Part shown: positions 55,376-62,551 of the stretch, one piece after another
Layout: each line of letters opens with the position of its first letter
Numbering within the stretch: the stretch's first letter is position 1
Origin: Niastella vici
GTDB taxonomy: Bacteria; Bacteroidota; Bacteroidia; Chitinophagales; Chitinophagaceae
Length of the DNA: 62,551 nt
Reading direction: 5' to 3'
Assembly: GCF_002077945.1 (NCBI RefSeq)
Contig: NZ_LVYD01000076.1
Span: forward strand, 1 to 62,551
The notes under the pieces: generated by a model
What the model was told of the DNA's origin: nothing
The model's input: the letters and a program-made list of their open reading frames with translations, nothing else
The model's database searches: none
Position numbers and translations under genes: made by a program

Positions 55376-55608
55376 CAATTTATTTTTAACGTGAAGACAG
55401 CTATTATTTTGCAATGGTATGAATTTTTCTCAAACTCAGATACTGCTTGATACGCTGATCGCTATACTTGCCCAGGTGAAAGCTATGAGCTTGTCAGTAA
55501 TAATGAAGAAGAATTTAGCGGAAAAAATGGCTTGTTATAAGAGAACTGGATGAAACATGGTTTCTTCATGATCTGGCAAATTCCGTTAGGCAACAGAATC
55601 TCATCCTG

Positions 55609-56170
55609 ATACACTTCGAACCCGCCAACAACCTGATAACCAAACATTAAATTAAACCGGTACTCAACCTGTGGAAATATTTCGAACCAGAGAAACGCCT
55701 TCAAATTCAACAACTTGAAGGCGTTTCAATTTATCAGCGGAGAGGGAGGGATTAGCTACGCTGATCCCTGAAATGGGGCGCGTCAAAACAAAACAAGTGC
55801 TGGCGCTGCCGCGCCTGGCATTTTCCATTTTGTCCGCTTAGCCGAGCAAGCTCGGCCCGCTCCCAAATGCAAAATGCCCCCTACCGGGAGCACTTGTTTT
55901 GTTTTGCGGGCTGTAGGTTACAACTTTCGAACCGTTTTGTAGCAGAACTTAATAAGATTGTAGATTTCTATAATGAGTATTTGTTGAAATCTCAAACGAT
56001 AACATGAAAAAGATTTATAAGTTGGCGATTGGGACCGAGTTCGAACAAAAGGACGATCTAAACCAACCCAAAGTCGTATTTGCGCTACCCGGTAATAACC
56101 GCGTTTTTTTAACTCAGCAATTAAAAAATAACGTCTTACAAAAATTGTCTTTTGTTAAAAGTACCGTATA
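55609..56170 (+). repeat. Interspersed repeat copy 3 (modules A-E, with nested element P)
   Basis: A: ACACTTCGAACCCGCCAACA at 55611. B: TTCGAACC at 55681 and hairpin GAAACGCCTTCAA / TTGAAGGCGTTTC (55692-55704, 55715-55727). Nested palindromic element P at about 55735-55905. C: GGTTACAACTTTCGAACC at 55916-55933. D: AATAAGATTGTAGATTTCTA to 55990. E: GAGTTCGAACAAAAGGACGA at about 56037, continuing through CGTATTTGCG and GTTAAAAGTACCGT (56154-56167), all matched by copy 4. The 55376-56211 stretch holds no gene besides. Confidence 0.88.
55735..55905 (+). repeat. Palindromic element P nested in repeat copy 3
   Basis: Outer arms are a perfect 17-bp inverted repeat, AAAACAAAACAAGTGCT (55785-55801) and AGCACTTGTTTTGTTTT (55889-55905). 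The interior has CGAGCAAGCTCGG and further pairing (GGCATTTT / AAAATGCC). In copy 4 the flanks TATC and TGCGGGCTG are directly joined, so P is an insertion of about 170 bp. A related P occurs at 46890-47072. Resembles a MITE, REP-like or attC-like folded element. Confidence 0.7.
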
Positions 56171-56185
56171 ATAGCAGAAATATAT

Positions 56186-56196
56186 TGTTAGGCGAT
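56186..56196 (+). repeat. Left 11-bp inverted end of the 56212 gene
   Basis: TGTTAGGCGAT, the exact reverse complement of ATCGCCTAACA at 56881-56891, so the gene at 56212-56889 is bracketed by a perfect inverted repeat. GTTAGGC matches the integron R' core GTTRRRY. Confidence 0.7.
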
Positions 56197-56211
56197 AGTT
56201 TGATTAGGTTT

Positions 56212-56889
56212 ATGAAATTTGGAGATAAAGAAATATATGGATCTACTGAAGGCATAAAAGCAAATCTGCGTGAGGTTATTTTGCAATTGAATGATAAAGT
56301 TTCCCATTTACATGAAAATGAGGAATTGGACTTTGTCATAATTTCTTTGAGAAGTCTGACTAATTATACATCAATTCTTTTAGAACGCTTGACGTTATAC
56401 CAGCAATCTCCGATTGAATTTTGCGCTATCTCGGCTAGAAACTTGTTTGAATGTTATTTGTTAGTTGCTTTCATACTTTCAGATCCTTCTAAAGCTAAAG
56501 AATTTGTTGGGCAAAAGGCATCAGAGGAATTAGAAATCAATGAAGGCTTTTTATCGTTAACAGAACCAAGCACGCCTGAAGCGGTTATTAAATCTATTCA
56601 GGATAGAATGACTTATATTAAAGAACTAATGAATAAACACGAAGTTCCTATCGAGAAGCATTGGACTGTAAGTTATCTTGCCAAGCAGACAAATAACAAG
56701 GTTGAATATGAGTCTTTTTTCAAGCTCTATTCTAAGTATATTCACCCATCATCGTGGATTGTGAACAGCCTAGCAAATGAGTATGATAATCCTGTTTTTA
56801 GAAATATTTTTGTTTTGCAAGGACAACACTACGCTAGTTGTATTCAAAAGCTTGTTTCGAATTATCTCCGTGACCAAATCATCGCCTAA
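56212..56889 (+). CDS. Helical hypothetical protein in a cassette-like unit
   Basis: 226 residues from ATG 56212; the frame opens at 56152, but that part is repeat DNA and the inverted end. All-helical character: ANLREVILQLNDKVSHLHENEELDF, RSLTNYTSILLERLTLYQ, CAISARNLFECYLLVAFILSD, KLYSKYIHPSSWIVNS. The pattern resembles DUF5677-like proteins (ARNLFE and YSKYIHPS motifs), function unknown. AT-rich codon use. The stop TAA lies inside the right inverted end ATCGCCTAACA, exactly as in integron cassettes where the R'' core GCCTAAC overlaps the stop. Confidence 0.65.
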   Translation: MKFGDKEIYGSTEGIKANLREVILQLNDKVSHLHENEELDFVIISLRSLTNYTSILLERLTLYQQSPIEFCAISARNLFECYLLVAFILSDPSKAKEFVGQKASEELEINEGFLSLTEPSTPEAVIKSIQDRMTYIKELMNKHEVPIEKHWTVSYLAKQTNNKVEYESFFKLYSKYIHPSSWIVNSLANEYDNPVFRNIFVLQGQHYASCIQKLVSNYLRDQIIA

Positions 56890-57069
56890 CATTGGTATTG
56901 CCAATAGTGGGGCTTGACATTGAAACAATCAGCAGCGGTAATTCTGTTGTACTGTGGTACGGGGCTCGACGAATAAAGCCCAGTTTTAGTTCTTAATATT
57001 AAACTTTATCAAAAAGCCAGGCGGCAGTTCCGGCGGACGGAATTATAATTCCCCACCATCGGCAATACC
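56881..57069 (+). other. attC-like structured region after the cassette gene
   Basis: Begins ATCGCCTAACA (56881-56891), then TT and GGTATTGCC (56894-56902), whose reverse complement GGCAATACC is at 57061-57069. Between them GGGGCTTGAC (near 56912) and GGGGCTCGAC (near 56961) repeat. This resembles the R''-L''...L' half of an integron attC, but the expected GTTAGGC after GGCAATACC is replaced by TGCTCGTAAACTGC, so it is either degenerate or a different structure. It fills the gap to the next gene. Confidence 0.45.
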
Positions 57070-57099
57070 TGCTCGTAAACTGCTATTTTAACCACCAGT

Positions 57100-57822
57100 A
57101 TGAAACTCTCTACAAAATTTTTAGTTGCAATTTTAGGGCTTGGACTTTTGTATTCAATTTACAAACTGTTTACAGGTCAAGGTGGCGGTGGACTTGGTGA
57201 TTTTTTTGACGGACTTGGTTATACTTCTCTCATTTTATTTCTTACCTCATTGACAATAATTCTTTTTCATATTCGGCAAATCAAAAAATACGCAGACACT
57301 TTTTTATTCTTGTTACTTGGGCTTCCAATGACAGTAATGTCAGCAAACGGACTTGTTCATAGCATTAATTACAATCGGACACCAGACTTAACAGCAAAAT
57401 ACCCAAGACCTTTTAGCCAAAATATTTTTACAACAGACAGTTTACGCATTGCGGTGCAAGTTGATTCATTAATTGCATTAAGAAACAGACAGACAGGCGG
57501 AATTAAAGTAGTTTCTGCTTATGTTGACACAATAATATATTCGCAATCTGGCAAAGAGATTTTTGTTGTTTATGCACAACAATTTGAGCCAAATCATTTA
57601 GGTAATGACTTAGACCCAGCATATCTTTCGGCAGATGAGAGAGATAGTATTTATTGGCATTTACAAGAAGGGACACCAAATGCTGAACAAATGAGTGGCA
57701 GCTATCACAACATCACTGATTTAAAAAAAGCAATCCGCAAGTTTTATTTCAACCAATATAGTTTTTTAGACGCAGACAGTTTAAAAGAAAATTATTTTTG
57801 GAAGCGAACCCCAAAACGTTAG
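57100..57822 (+). CDS. Hypothetical three-helix membrane protein
   Basis: 240 residues. Hydrophobic segments at about 6-24 (KFLVAILGLGLLYSIYKLF), 40-63 (YTSLILFLTSLTIILFHI) and 68-90 (TFLFLLLGLPMTVMSANGLV); the rest, from about 95, is soluble (TDSLRIAVQVDSLIALRNRQTGG, DTIIYSQSGKEIFVVYAQQ). No family recognised. Strongly AT-biased with frequent ACA/GAC codons, unlike the Sus genes, consistent with acquired DNA. It sits in the cassette region between repeat copies 3 and 4. Confidence 0.7.
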   Translation: MKLSTKFLVAILGLGLLYSIYKLFTGQGGGGLGDFFDGLGYTSLILFLTSLTIILFHIRQIKKYADTFLFLLLGLPMTVMSANGLVHSINYNRTPDLTAKYPRPFSQNIFTTDSLRIAVQVDSLIALRNRQTGGIKVVSAYVDTIIYSQSGKEIFVVYAQQFEPNHLGNDLDPAYLSADERDSIYWHLQEGTPNAEQMSGSYHNITDLKKAIRKFYFNQYSFLDADSLKENYFWKRTPKR

Positions 57823-57929
57823 ATAAAACAACAGCTAACAACTAAGCTTTGTCGGGTGCAAAGCACCAACGATAAAACTTGTTGCACGAAACTCCGGTAG
57901 CCGGGCAGTAGAAAAACAAATTGTTTACG

Positions 57930-58332
57930 TAACACTTCGAACCTACTAACAATTTGATAACCAATCCTTATTATGAAGAGGAAGAAATTGCGGAAAATAA
58001 TTCGAACAAGAAAACGCCTTCAAAGCCAACAATTTGAAGGCGTTTTAAATTATCTGCGGGCTGCAGGTTACAACTTTCGAACCGATTTTTTTCGGACCTT
58101 AATAAAATTTTAGATTTTTATAATGAGTACTTGATAAGTATTCAAATGGTAACATAAAAAAGACATATGGGTTGGTGATGGGGATTGTGTTCGAACAAAA
58201 GGTTATAAGTCTCTTGGATGATCTAACGCTAACCTGGGGCGTATTTGCGATACACTATAATGACCGCGCTTTTTGCTAAGTGGTTTTAAAATAATAGCCT
58301 GGAAAAATTGCTTTCTGTTAAAAGTAGCGTGT
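57930..58332 (+). repeat. Interspersed repeat copy 4 (modules A-E, uninterrupted)
   Basis: A: TAACACTTCGAACCTACTAA at 57930. B: ATTCGAACAAG at 58000 and hairpin AAAACGCCTTCAAA / TTTGAAGGCGTTTT (58011-58024, 58033-58046). C: GGTTACAACTTTCGAACC at 58066-58083. D: AATAAAATTTTAGATTTTTA to about 58153. E: GTGTTCGAACAAAAGG at 58187, then GATGATCTAACG, GCGTATTTGCGA and GTTAAAAGTAGCGT (58317-58330). About 403 bp; the cleanest copy. The 57823-58330 gap has no gene otherwise. Confidence 0.9.
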
Positions 58333-58590
58333 GATTTTCATTAATCCACAGTGGCAAGGTTCAGGTTTCACAGATGATTTGAAATTGGGTGCAGAGACTT
58401 TCATTTCATATTTCAAGGATAGTGACACCAAAATTATCCCACTTTCAACGAAAGGTTTAACAACAATCGCCAACATTAAATGCTTTGAACCAATACTTGT
58501 GCAGACAAAGCTTTTCAAAGAAATAATTATTAACAGTAAACTTGATAAAATATCAACTATTGGTGGCGACTGTGGAATTGAGATTTTCTG
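58331..58590 (+). pseudogene. N-terminal fragment of an arginase-family protein
   Basis: Frame from a GTG at the repeat edge encodes FINPQWQGSGFTDDLKLGAE, PLSTKGLTTIANIKCFEPIL and KISTIGGDCGIEIF. The GGDC(G/S)-type motif and preceding layout match the N-terminal part of the ureohydrolase (arginase/agmatinase) fold, where GGD(H/C) holds metal ligands. The frame stops 90 residues in, far short of the usual 280-320, and the DNA continues into an unrelated frame at about 58570. Truncated and not functional. Confidence 0.5.
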
Positions 58591-59060
58591 ATTCCTCAAA
58601 CAGTTTTTGTGTGCTTTTTGGTGATACTTTAAAATTCTATTTAAGAACAGGGGAAATGGAAGGGTCTTACTTCTTATACATCCAAATAATCAATGACACT
58701 TTTAATACTTCATTTAATCTATTTGACAATTATAGTAAGTACGTTTACACCCCGTCTTCAGTCCAAGTCACTTTAAACAAAAAAAAATTCAAGGCCAACG
58801 ATTATATAATTGCACAAATCGCTTACAATGCTATTGGGAAACTTCAAGCAGTTGAAAGATCAAGCGATGACTCTGCATTTTTTAATGGAATGAAAAAAGT
58901 AACTCCTAAACTAATTTTGGGGCTGATTCTTGTGTTTTTTTTAAACTCCTGTAAGAAAGGGGACATACTCGAACACCGGGATATGCCAAAACACCCACCA
59001 ACAGAAGATGGTATGGTAGCTGGTAAACCAGATAACGGACTGAAAGCTGATGTAAGATAG
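58542..59060 (+). CDS. Chimeric hypothetical frame containing a lipoprotein signal
   Basis: 172-codon frame. The first 15 codons overlap the arginase fragment in another frame, so the 5' end is likely missing or fused. The middle (SNSFCVLFGDTLKFYLRTGE, YIQIINDTFNTSFNLFDNY) looks coding. From the Met at 58890 the sequence is a textbook lipoprotein signal, MKKVTPKLILGLILVFFLNSC, with a 56-residue product; so either an internal start makes a small lipoprotein (58890-59060), or the frame is one protein with a C-terminal helix. Terminator at 59108. Confidence 0.45.
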   Translation: MIKYQLLVATVELRFSDSSNSFCVLFGDTLKFYLRTGEMEGSYFLYIQIINDTFNTSFNLFDNYSKYVYTPSSVQVTLNKKKFKANDYIIAQIAYNAIGKLQAVERSSDDSAFFNGMKKVTPKLILGLILVFFLNSCKKGDILEHRDMPKHPPTEDGMVAGKPDNGLKADVR

Positions 59061-59107
59061 GCGTTAAATTGCATTGCCCTTATACCCCCTCCAGGTTAAA
59101 GGGAATG

Positions 59108-59141
59108 TCCCGGTCTTTGGTTAAGGACCGGGATTTTTTAT
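59108..59141 (+). terminator. Intrinsic terminator
   Basis: Perfect 8-bp stem TCCCGGTC / GACCGGGA (59108-59115 and 59126-59133) followed by TTTTTTATC, about 48 bp after the preceding stop. Confidence 0.88.
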
Positions 59142-59217
59142 CTAGAGCGAGTCTATTAGTAAATATGCGTTGCAATTTCCCTTTCCGATCCTGTTTTTTG
59201 CATATCTTAGCCATTTC

Positions 59218-62200
59218 ATGAAGTTAACCCTAACCCTGACCCTACTCCTATTAATTGGCGCCTTTTCAGCCTTGGCCAACACATTCACGGTGACCTCCAA
59301 CGCGGACAGCGGCCCCGGTTCCCTTCGTGACGCCATTAACCAGGCTGCCGTCAATACCGCCATCCCCAATCTCATCATCTTCAATATTGCCGACCAATCC
59401 CGGGCAGGTCGCACCATCACAATCGCGTCCTCCCTGCCCAAACTGCCCTCTAATCTCACGATCGACGGAACCACACAACCTGGAACTCCCTTCGGGATAA
59501 GCGCCGCCAGGATCATCATTGTCGATGCGAACCCTATCAATAATCTTAATTGCATCGACATCGTCGCTGTCAGTAACGTCCGGGTCTATGGACTCTTCCT
59601 TCAGACTACTTCTTCCTTTTCCGGCATCTATATCGATCGAAGCAGCAATGTTTACATTGGCGTCGCCGGCAAAGGAAATGTCATTCAGGGCTTCGCAGCG
59701 GCCATCCTTGCCACCAACCAAACCTCACAGCCGTTCATCACCGACAATATAGTCATTCAAGGGAATATACTGGGCACTGACGAGAGCGGAACCAGCGCCA
59801 GTGTTACGCAACTCAATGGCACCAGCATTTATGCCCTCGACATCACCAATTTGCAGATCGGGGGCCTCAACCCCGGCGAAGGCAACCTGATGAATCAGAG
59901 CGGTGACCCATTGGAATATCAGCTCATCGATGCCTCGGACTATGGCTATCTGAATATACAGGGTAACAAAGAAGGCACGGATATCACCGGCAATATCAGA
60001 CTCTCACCCAATAACAAGCCCTTCCTTATAGGTGGCAATGTGTTTGTCGGGCAATCCTTCGTCACCACGAATATCATCAATAATGTCAGCATCGGCGGCT
60101 ACAAGATCGAATTTACACGTAGTCGTTTCGTTATACAGGGAAATCACATCGGTGTGGGACTGGACAATGTCACAAATCTTCTTAGCGGGGCAATCATTAC
60201 TAATGGAGACAATATCTCGGTGAGCAATTGTGGTCCAGGTCTTATCGGCGGGCCCGATCCAAGTAAAAAAAACTATATAGCCAACAATAAAAATGGGATG
60301 GTCGAAGAGTGGTGCAGCCCCGTCACTATCTCTCAAAACAGTTTTTTCTGCAATGCCACCGGCATCGTATTCGACCCACACTATCCTCACCCTTCCCCCT
60401 ACGCGAACATCACCGTCCTTACACCCGGCACCGTTGGCGGCACCGCTCTGCCCAATTCTACCATCGAGCTCTTCTATGATGACGATTGCCCCGGCTGCGA
60501 AGGAAAGACTTACATCGGCACTACTACTGCTGACAACGCCGGCAACTGGAGATATTCCCTTCCTGCCACCGGCGCCATCGTGGCCACCGCCACAGATACC
60601 TATGGCGCTACTTCTGCCTTTTCCACCGCTACCATCAATACGACCAACATTGTTGTGCAGAACGCCACCTGCGGCCACCGCAACGGCTCCATCAAAAACA
60701 TCCAGGTCTCCAGCGGAACAGAATGGTACTGGCAGGACGCGGCCGGAAATGTCATCTCCACCAGCCTCGACCTTACGAACATTGGTCCCGGTACATATAC
60801 CTTTGTAACTTCCATCGGCGGCCAGGCTTGTGATGCCAGCAGCATCCCCTATACAGTCACCAATGTCACCCTGCCCGCATTCGATCCTGCCTCCATTACG
60901 GTAAACTCACCCGGTTGCGGGCAGGTATCCGGTTCGCTTTCCTGGTCCGGCACATTCGATGCTGCAACAACCTATAGTTGGCTGAACGCAGGGGGCACCA
61001 TTTGCCCGGATTTTAGCGTCGCGAATCCATTACAGGGACTGGCACCGGGGACCTACACGATGCAGCTCGCGCTTAAAAAGGACCCGACCTGCATTGCACA
61101 ATATGGTCCCTATACAATCACTTCCACGACCGCCCCTTCGCTTATCACCACATCGGTCAGCGTGATCGGTACTACCTGCGGCAATGCCAATGGATCGGTG
61201 ACCGGAATGAGCTATCGGAACGCGGCGCCACCTGTTTTCTTCACCTGGCTAAACGATCAGGGGGCCACCGTCTCCACCACGCTCGATCTCATCCACGCAA
61301 AAGCCGGCAATTACCGATTCGTATTTAAGGACGGCGGCGGCTGTGATACGCTCTTTTCTCAATTATATACGATCCCCGACAACGGCACGATCACCTTCGA
61401 CGCCAATGCAATGGTCATTAACCCCGCATCATGCGAAAAACCAAATGGCTCCATTACCGGCATCGTTGCGACGAATGCGGCTGTCTATAGCTGGTCCAAT
61501 ACTGGCAATGGCAATATCGTCGGCACAGCCGCCGACCTCACAGGTATCGCCGGCGGTGTCTATCAACTCACCATAAGCAATGCCCTCGGCTGCCAGATAC
61601 AGACACCGGTCCTCACTGTCCCGCAGATTCCCAAACCCTCCTTCGATTATAGTTTGCTAAAGGAGCATAATGACACCTGCAATGCCGGCATCGGGTCGAT
61701 CAGCGATTTGCAAATGATCGATGCTGACCGTACCTATACCTGGAATTGGTATACGGCAGGCAGCAGTGTTGCTCCGATCGCCACCACAGCAGGCCATCTG
61801 GACAACCTTAAAGCAGGGGATTATAAAGCTGTTGTCACCGATCAATACGCATGTACGGTAACGAGTAATACGCTAACCATCGGCGATATCGAGCTCTCGC
61901 CTCGGATGCCGCAGATCGCCAGTCAGTATATACCCAGAAATACCGCAACCACCATCATCATCGACAAGCCGCAGCGGGGGGAGTACATCTTACTCGGTGG
62001 CCCTTCGTTTGGCGCGGCCGTTCTCGACACATCCGCATCCGGCATACTGCATACACCCATTATTCCAAAGGATGAGACGTTATATGTCGGGTTTACGCGG
62101 GGCGATTGTAGCAGTGCCCTTGTGCCCGTAGCCATCAAGGTTTTTGATTCGGTACACATCTTCGTCCCCAATGCCTTCACCCCCAACAACGACGGCGCTA

Positions 62201-62424
62201 ATGACCGCTGGCATCTCATCATTCAGGGCCTTACCAAAAAAATTCAGGTAAATGTGTTCGACCGCTGGGGTAGAATGGTTTTCAGCAGCAACGATCCCAA
62301 TCTATCCTGGGACGGTACCGCCGGCGGCCAACCGCTCACCGGCACCTTCGTCTACATGCTCGCTGGGGTGGATTATTACGATAGGTCATTCCTGCTAAAA
62401 GGCCCCCTCATTATTATCCGTTAA
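59218..62424 (+). CDS. Secreted beta-helix/SprB-type adhesin with gliding (CHU_C) C-terminus
   Basis: 1068 residues from ATG 59218, where the signal peptide starts (LTLTLTLLLLIGAFSALA); the frame opens 48 bp earlier. N-terminal part begins FTVTSNADSGPGSLRDAINQA, the typical opening of secreted parallel beta-helix proteins, and runs to about 470. Five repeats of about 85-100 residues follow, each with T/SCG..NGSI or similar and W....G opening (ATCGHRNGSI, TTCGNANGSV, ASCEKPNGSI). The last 90 residues are a type-B gliding C-terminal domain (FVPNAFTPNNDGANDRW, VNVFDRWGRMVFSS). Predicted type IX export. Unlike its AT-rich neighbours it uses many C-ending codons (ATC, ACC, CTC), suggesting separate origin. 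Confidence 0.9.
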   Translation: MKLTLTLTLLLLIGAFSALANTFTVTSNADSGPGSLRDAINQAAVNTAIPNLIIFNIADQSRAGRTITIASSLPKLPSNLTIDGTTQPGTPFGISAARIIIVDANPINNLNCIDIVAVSNVRVYGLFLQTTSSFSGIYIDRSSNVYIGVAGKGNVIQGFAAAILATNQTSQPFITDNIVIQGNILGTDESGTSASVTQLNGTSIYALDITNLQIGGLNPGEGNLMNQSGDPLEYQLIDASDYGYLNIQGNKEGTDITGNIRLSPNNKPFLIGGNVFVGQSFVTTNIINNVSIGGYKIEFTRSRFVIQGNHIGVGLDNVTNLLSGAIITNGDNISVSNCGPGLIGGPDPSKKNYIANNKNGMVEEWCSPVTISQNSFFCNATGIVFDPHYPHPSPYANITVLTPGTVGGTALPNSTIELFYDDDCPGCEGKTYIGTTTADNAGNWRYSLPATGAIVATATDTYGATSAFSTATINTTNIVVQNATCGHRNGSIKNIQVSSGTEWYWQDAAGNVISTSLDLTNIGPGTYTFVTSIGGQACDASSIPYTVTNVTLPAFDPASITVNSPGCGQVSGSLSWSGTFDAATTYSWLNAGGTICPDFSVANPLQGLAPGTYTMQLALKKDPTCIAQYGPYTITSTTAPSLITTSVSVIGTTCGNANGSVTGMSYRNAAPPVFFTWLNDQGATVSTTLDLIHAKAGNYRFVFKDGGGCDTLFSQLYTIPDNGTITFDANAMVINPASCEKPNGSITGIVATNAAVYSWSNTGNGNIVGTAADLTGIAGGVYQLTISNALGCQIQTPVLTVPQIPKPSFDYSLLKEHNDTCNAGIGSISDLQMIDADRTYTWNWYTAGSSVAPIATTAGHLDNLKAGDYKAVVTDQYACTVTSNTLTIGDIELSPRMPQIASQYIPRNTATTIIIDKPQRGEYILLGGPSFGAAVLDTSASGILHTPIIPKDETLYVGFTRGDCSSALVPVAIKVFDSVHIFVPNAFTPNNDGANDRWHLIIQGLTKKIQVNVFDRWGRMVFSSNDPNLSWDGTAGGQPLTGTFVYMLAGVDYYDRSFLLKGPLIIIR

Positions 62425-62510
62425 ATTGGATGAAGTCTCCGGCTCCTCCCGTAACTTCCGAAGAAACTCATCTATCCCTTTGTTTAAAGGGCAATTGATC
62501 CTTTGGAAAA

Positions 62511-62551
62511 GTTCGAACAAGAAAACGCCTTCAAATTCAACAACTTGAAGG
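62511..62551 (+). repeat. Interspersed repeat copy 5, cut by the window end
   Basis: GTTCGAACAAGAAAACGCCT and TCAACAACTTGAAGG match module B of copies 3 and 4 (TTCGAAC plus the AAACGCCTTCAA hairpin). The copy continues beyond the window. Confidence 0.8.

Noticed and set aside
55483..55713. 76-codon minus-strand frame
   Set aside because: Encoded by repeat modules A and B.
51961..58332. GGTTCGAAC-like motifs as tRNA T-loops
   Set aside because: No acceptor, D or anticodon arms surround them; they are repeat-family motifs.
60004..60678. 224-codon minus-strand frame rich in Gly, Ile and Asp
   Set aside because: It is a shadow of the secreted adhesin gene; composition mirrors the C-ending codons of the plus strand.
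46890..62551. CRISPR array
   Set aside because: Repeats are long, few and separated by genes of variable size; no short regular spacers and no cas genes.
1..62551. Prophage or complete transposon
   Set aside because: No transposase, integrase, capsid or portal gene was recognised in the window.

Overview
The window looks like a chromosome segment of a Bacteroidota bacterium, most likely family Chitinophagaceae (Niastella/Chitinophaga-like; genus is inference). Evidence: three complete sigma-70/FecR/SusC/SusD sets, a PorP/SprF protein next to a giant PKD protein with a gliding-type C-terminus, a type IX sorting tail on a polysaccharide lyase, a DUF6520-type small secreted protein, and TAnnTTTG-like -7 boxes.

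Layout. 1-3.2 kb: a 14-unit degenerate 21-bp repeat, then two membrane proteins, the first resembling putative phage abortive-infection (AbiC-like) proteins. 3.2-10.2 kb: first sigma/anti-sigma/SusC/SusD locus. 10.2-16.9 kb: small secreted protein, a dipeptidase remnant, and the PorP/SprF plus 1604-residue PKD pair. 17.2-26.3 kb: single genes (haloperoxidase-like lipoprotein, DUF885 peptidase, AraC regulator, membrane proteins, Cdd1-like protein, alpha/beta hydrolase, AAA_14 ATPase with a 33-bp iterated upstream site). 26.5-34.9 kb (minus): second sigma/FecR/SusC/SusD locus ending in a Gfo/Idh/MocA oxidoreductase. 35.0-36.9 kb: GH97 glycosidase. 37.1-44.2 kb: third sigma/FecR/SusC/SusD locus. 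44.3-51.8 kb: methyltransferase, second Gfo/Idh/MocA protein, WYL regulator, VOC protein and a rhamnogalacturonan-lyase-like PL4 protein. GH97, PL4, two oxidoreductases and two SusCD pairs suggest plant-polysaccharide (pectin side-chain or alpha-glycoside) use; the substrate is inference.

46.9-62.6 kb is AT-rich, mosaic accessory DNA (except the last gene). It carries at least five copies of a composite interspersed repeat (modules called A to E here) with a conserved hairpin and repeated TTCGAAC motifs. Between copies lie unrelated small genes: a lipoprotein, a Fic protein, hypothetical membrane or helical proteins, truncated gene pieces, and a large secreted gliding-type adhesin. One copy is split by about 700 bp of gene-bearing DNA, a second palindromic element is nested in another copy, and one gene has perfect 11-bp inverted ends of integron-cassette type (TTAGGC/GCCTAA). 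I consider this repeat-and-cassette region the best candidate for an undescribed system. A second strong signal is a set of six TTTAC sites upstream of the fic gene, spaced 30/20/31/30/21 bp, that is on one helical face.
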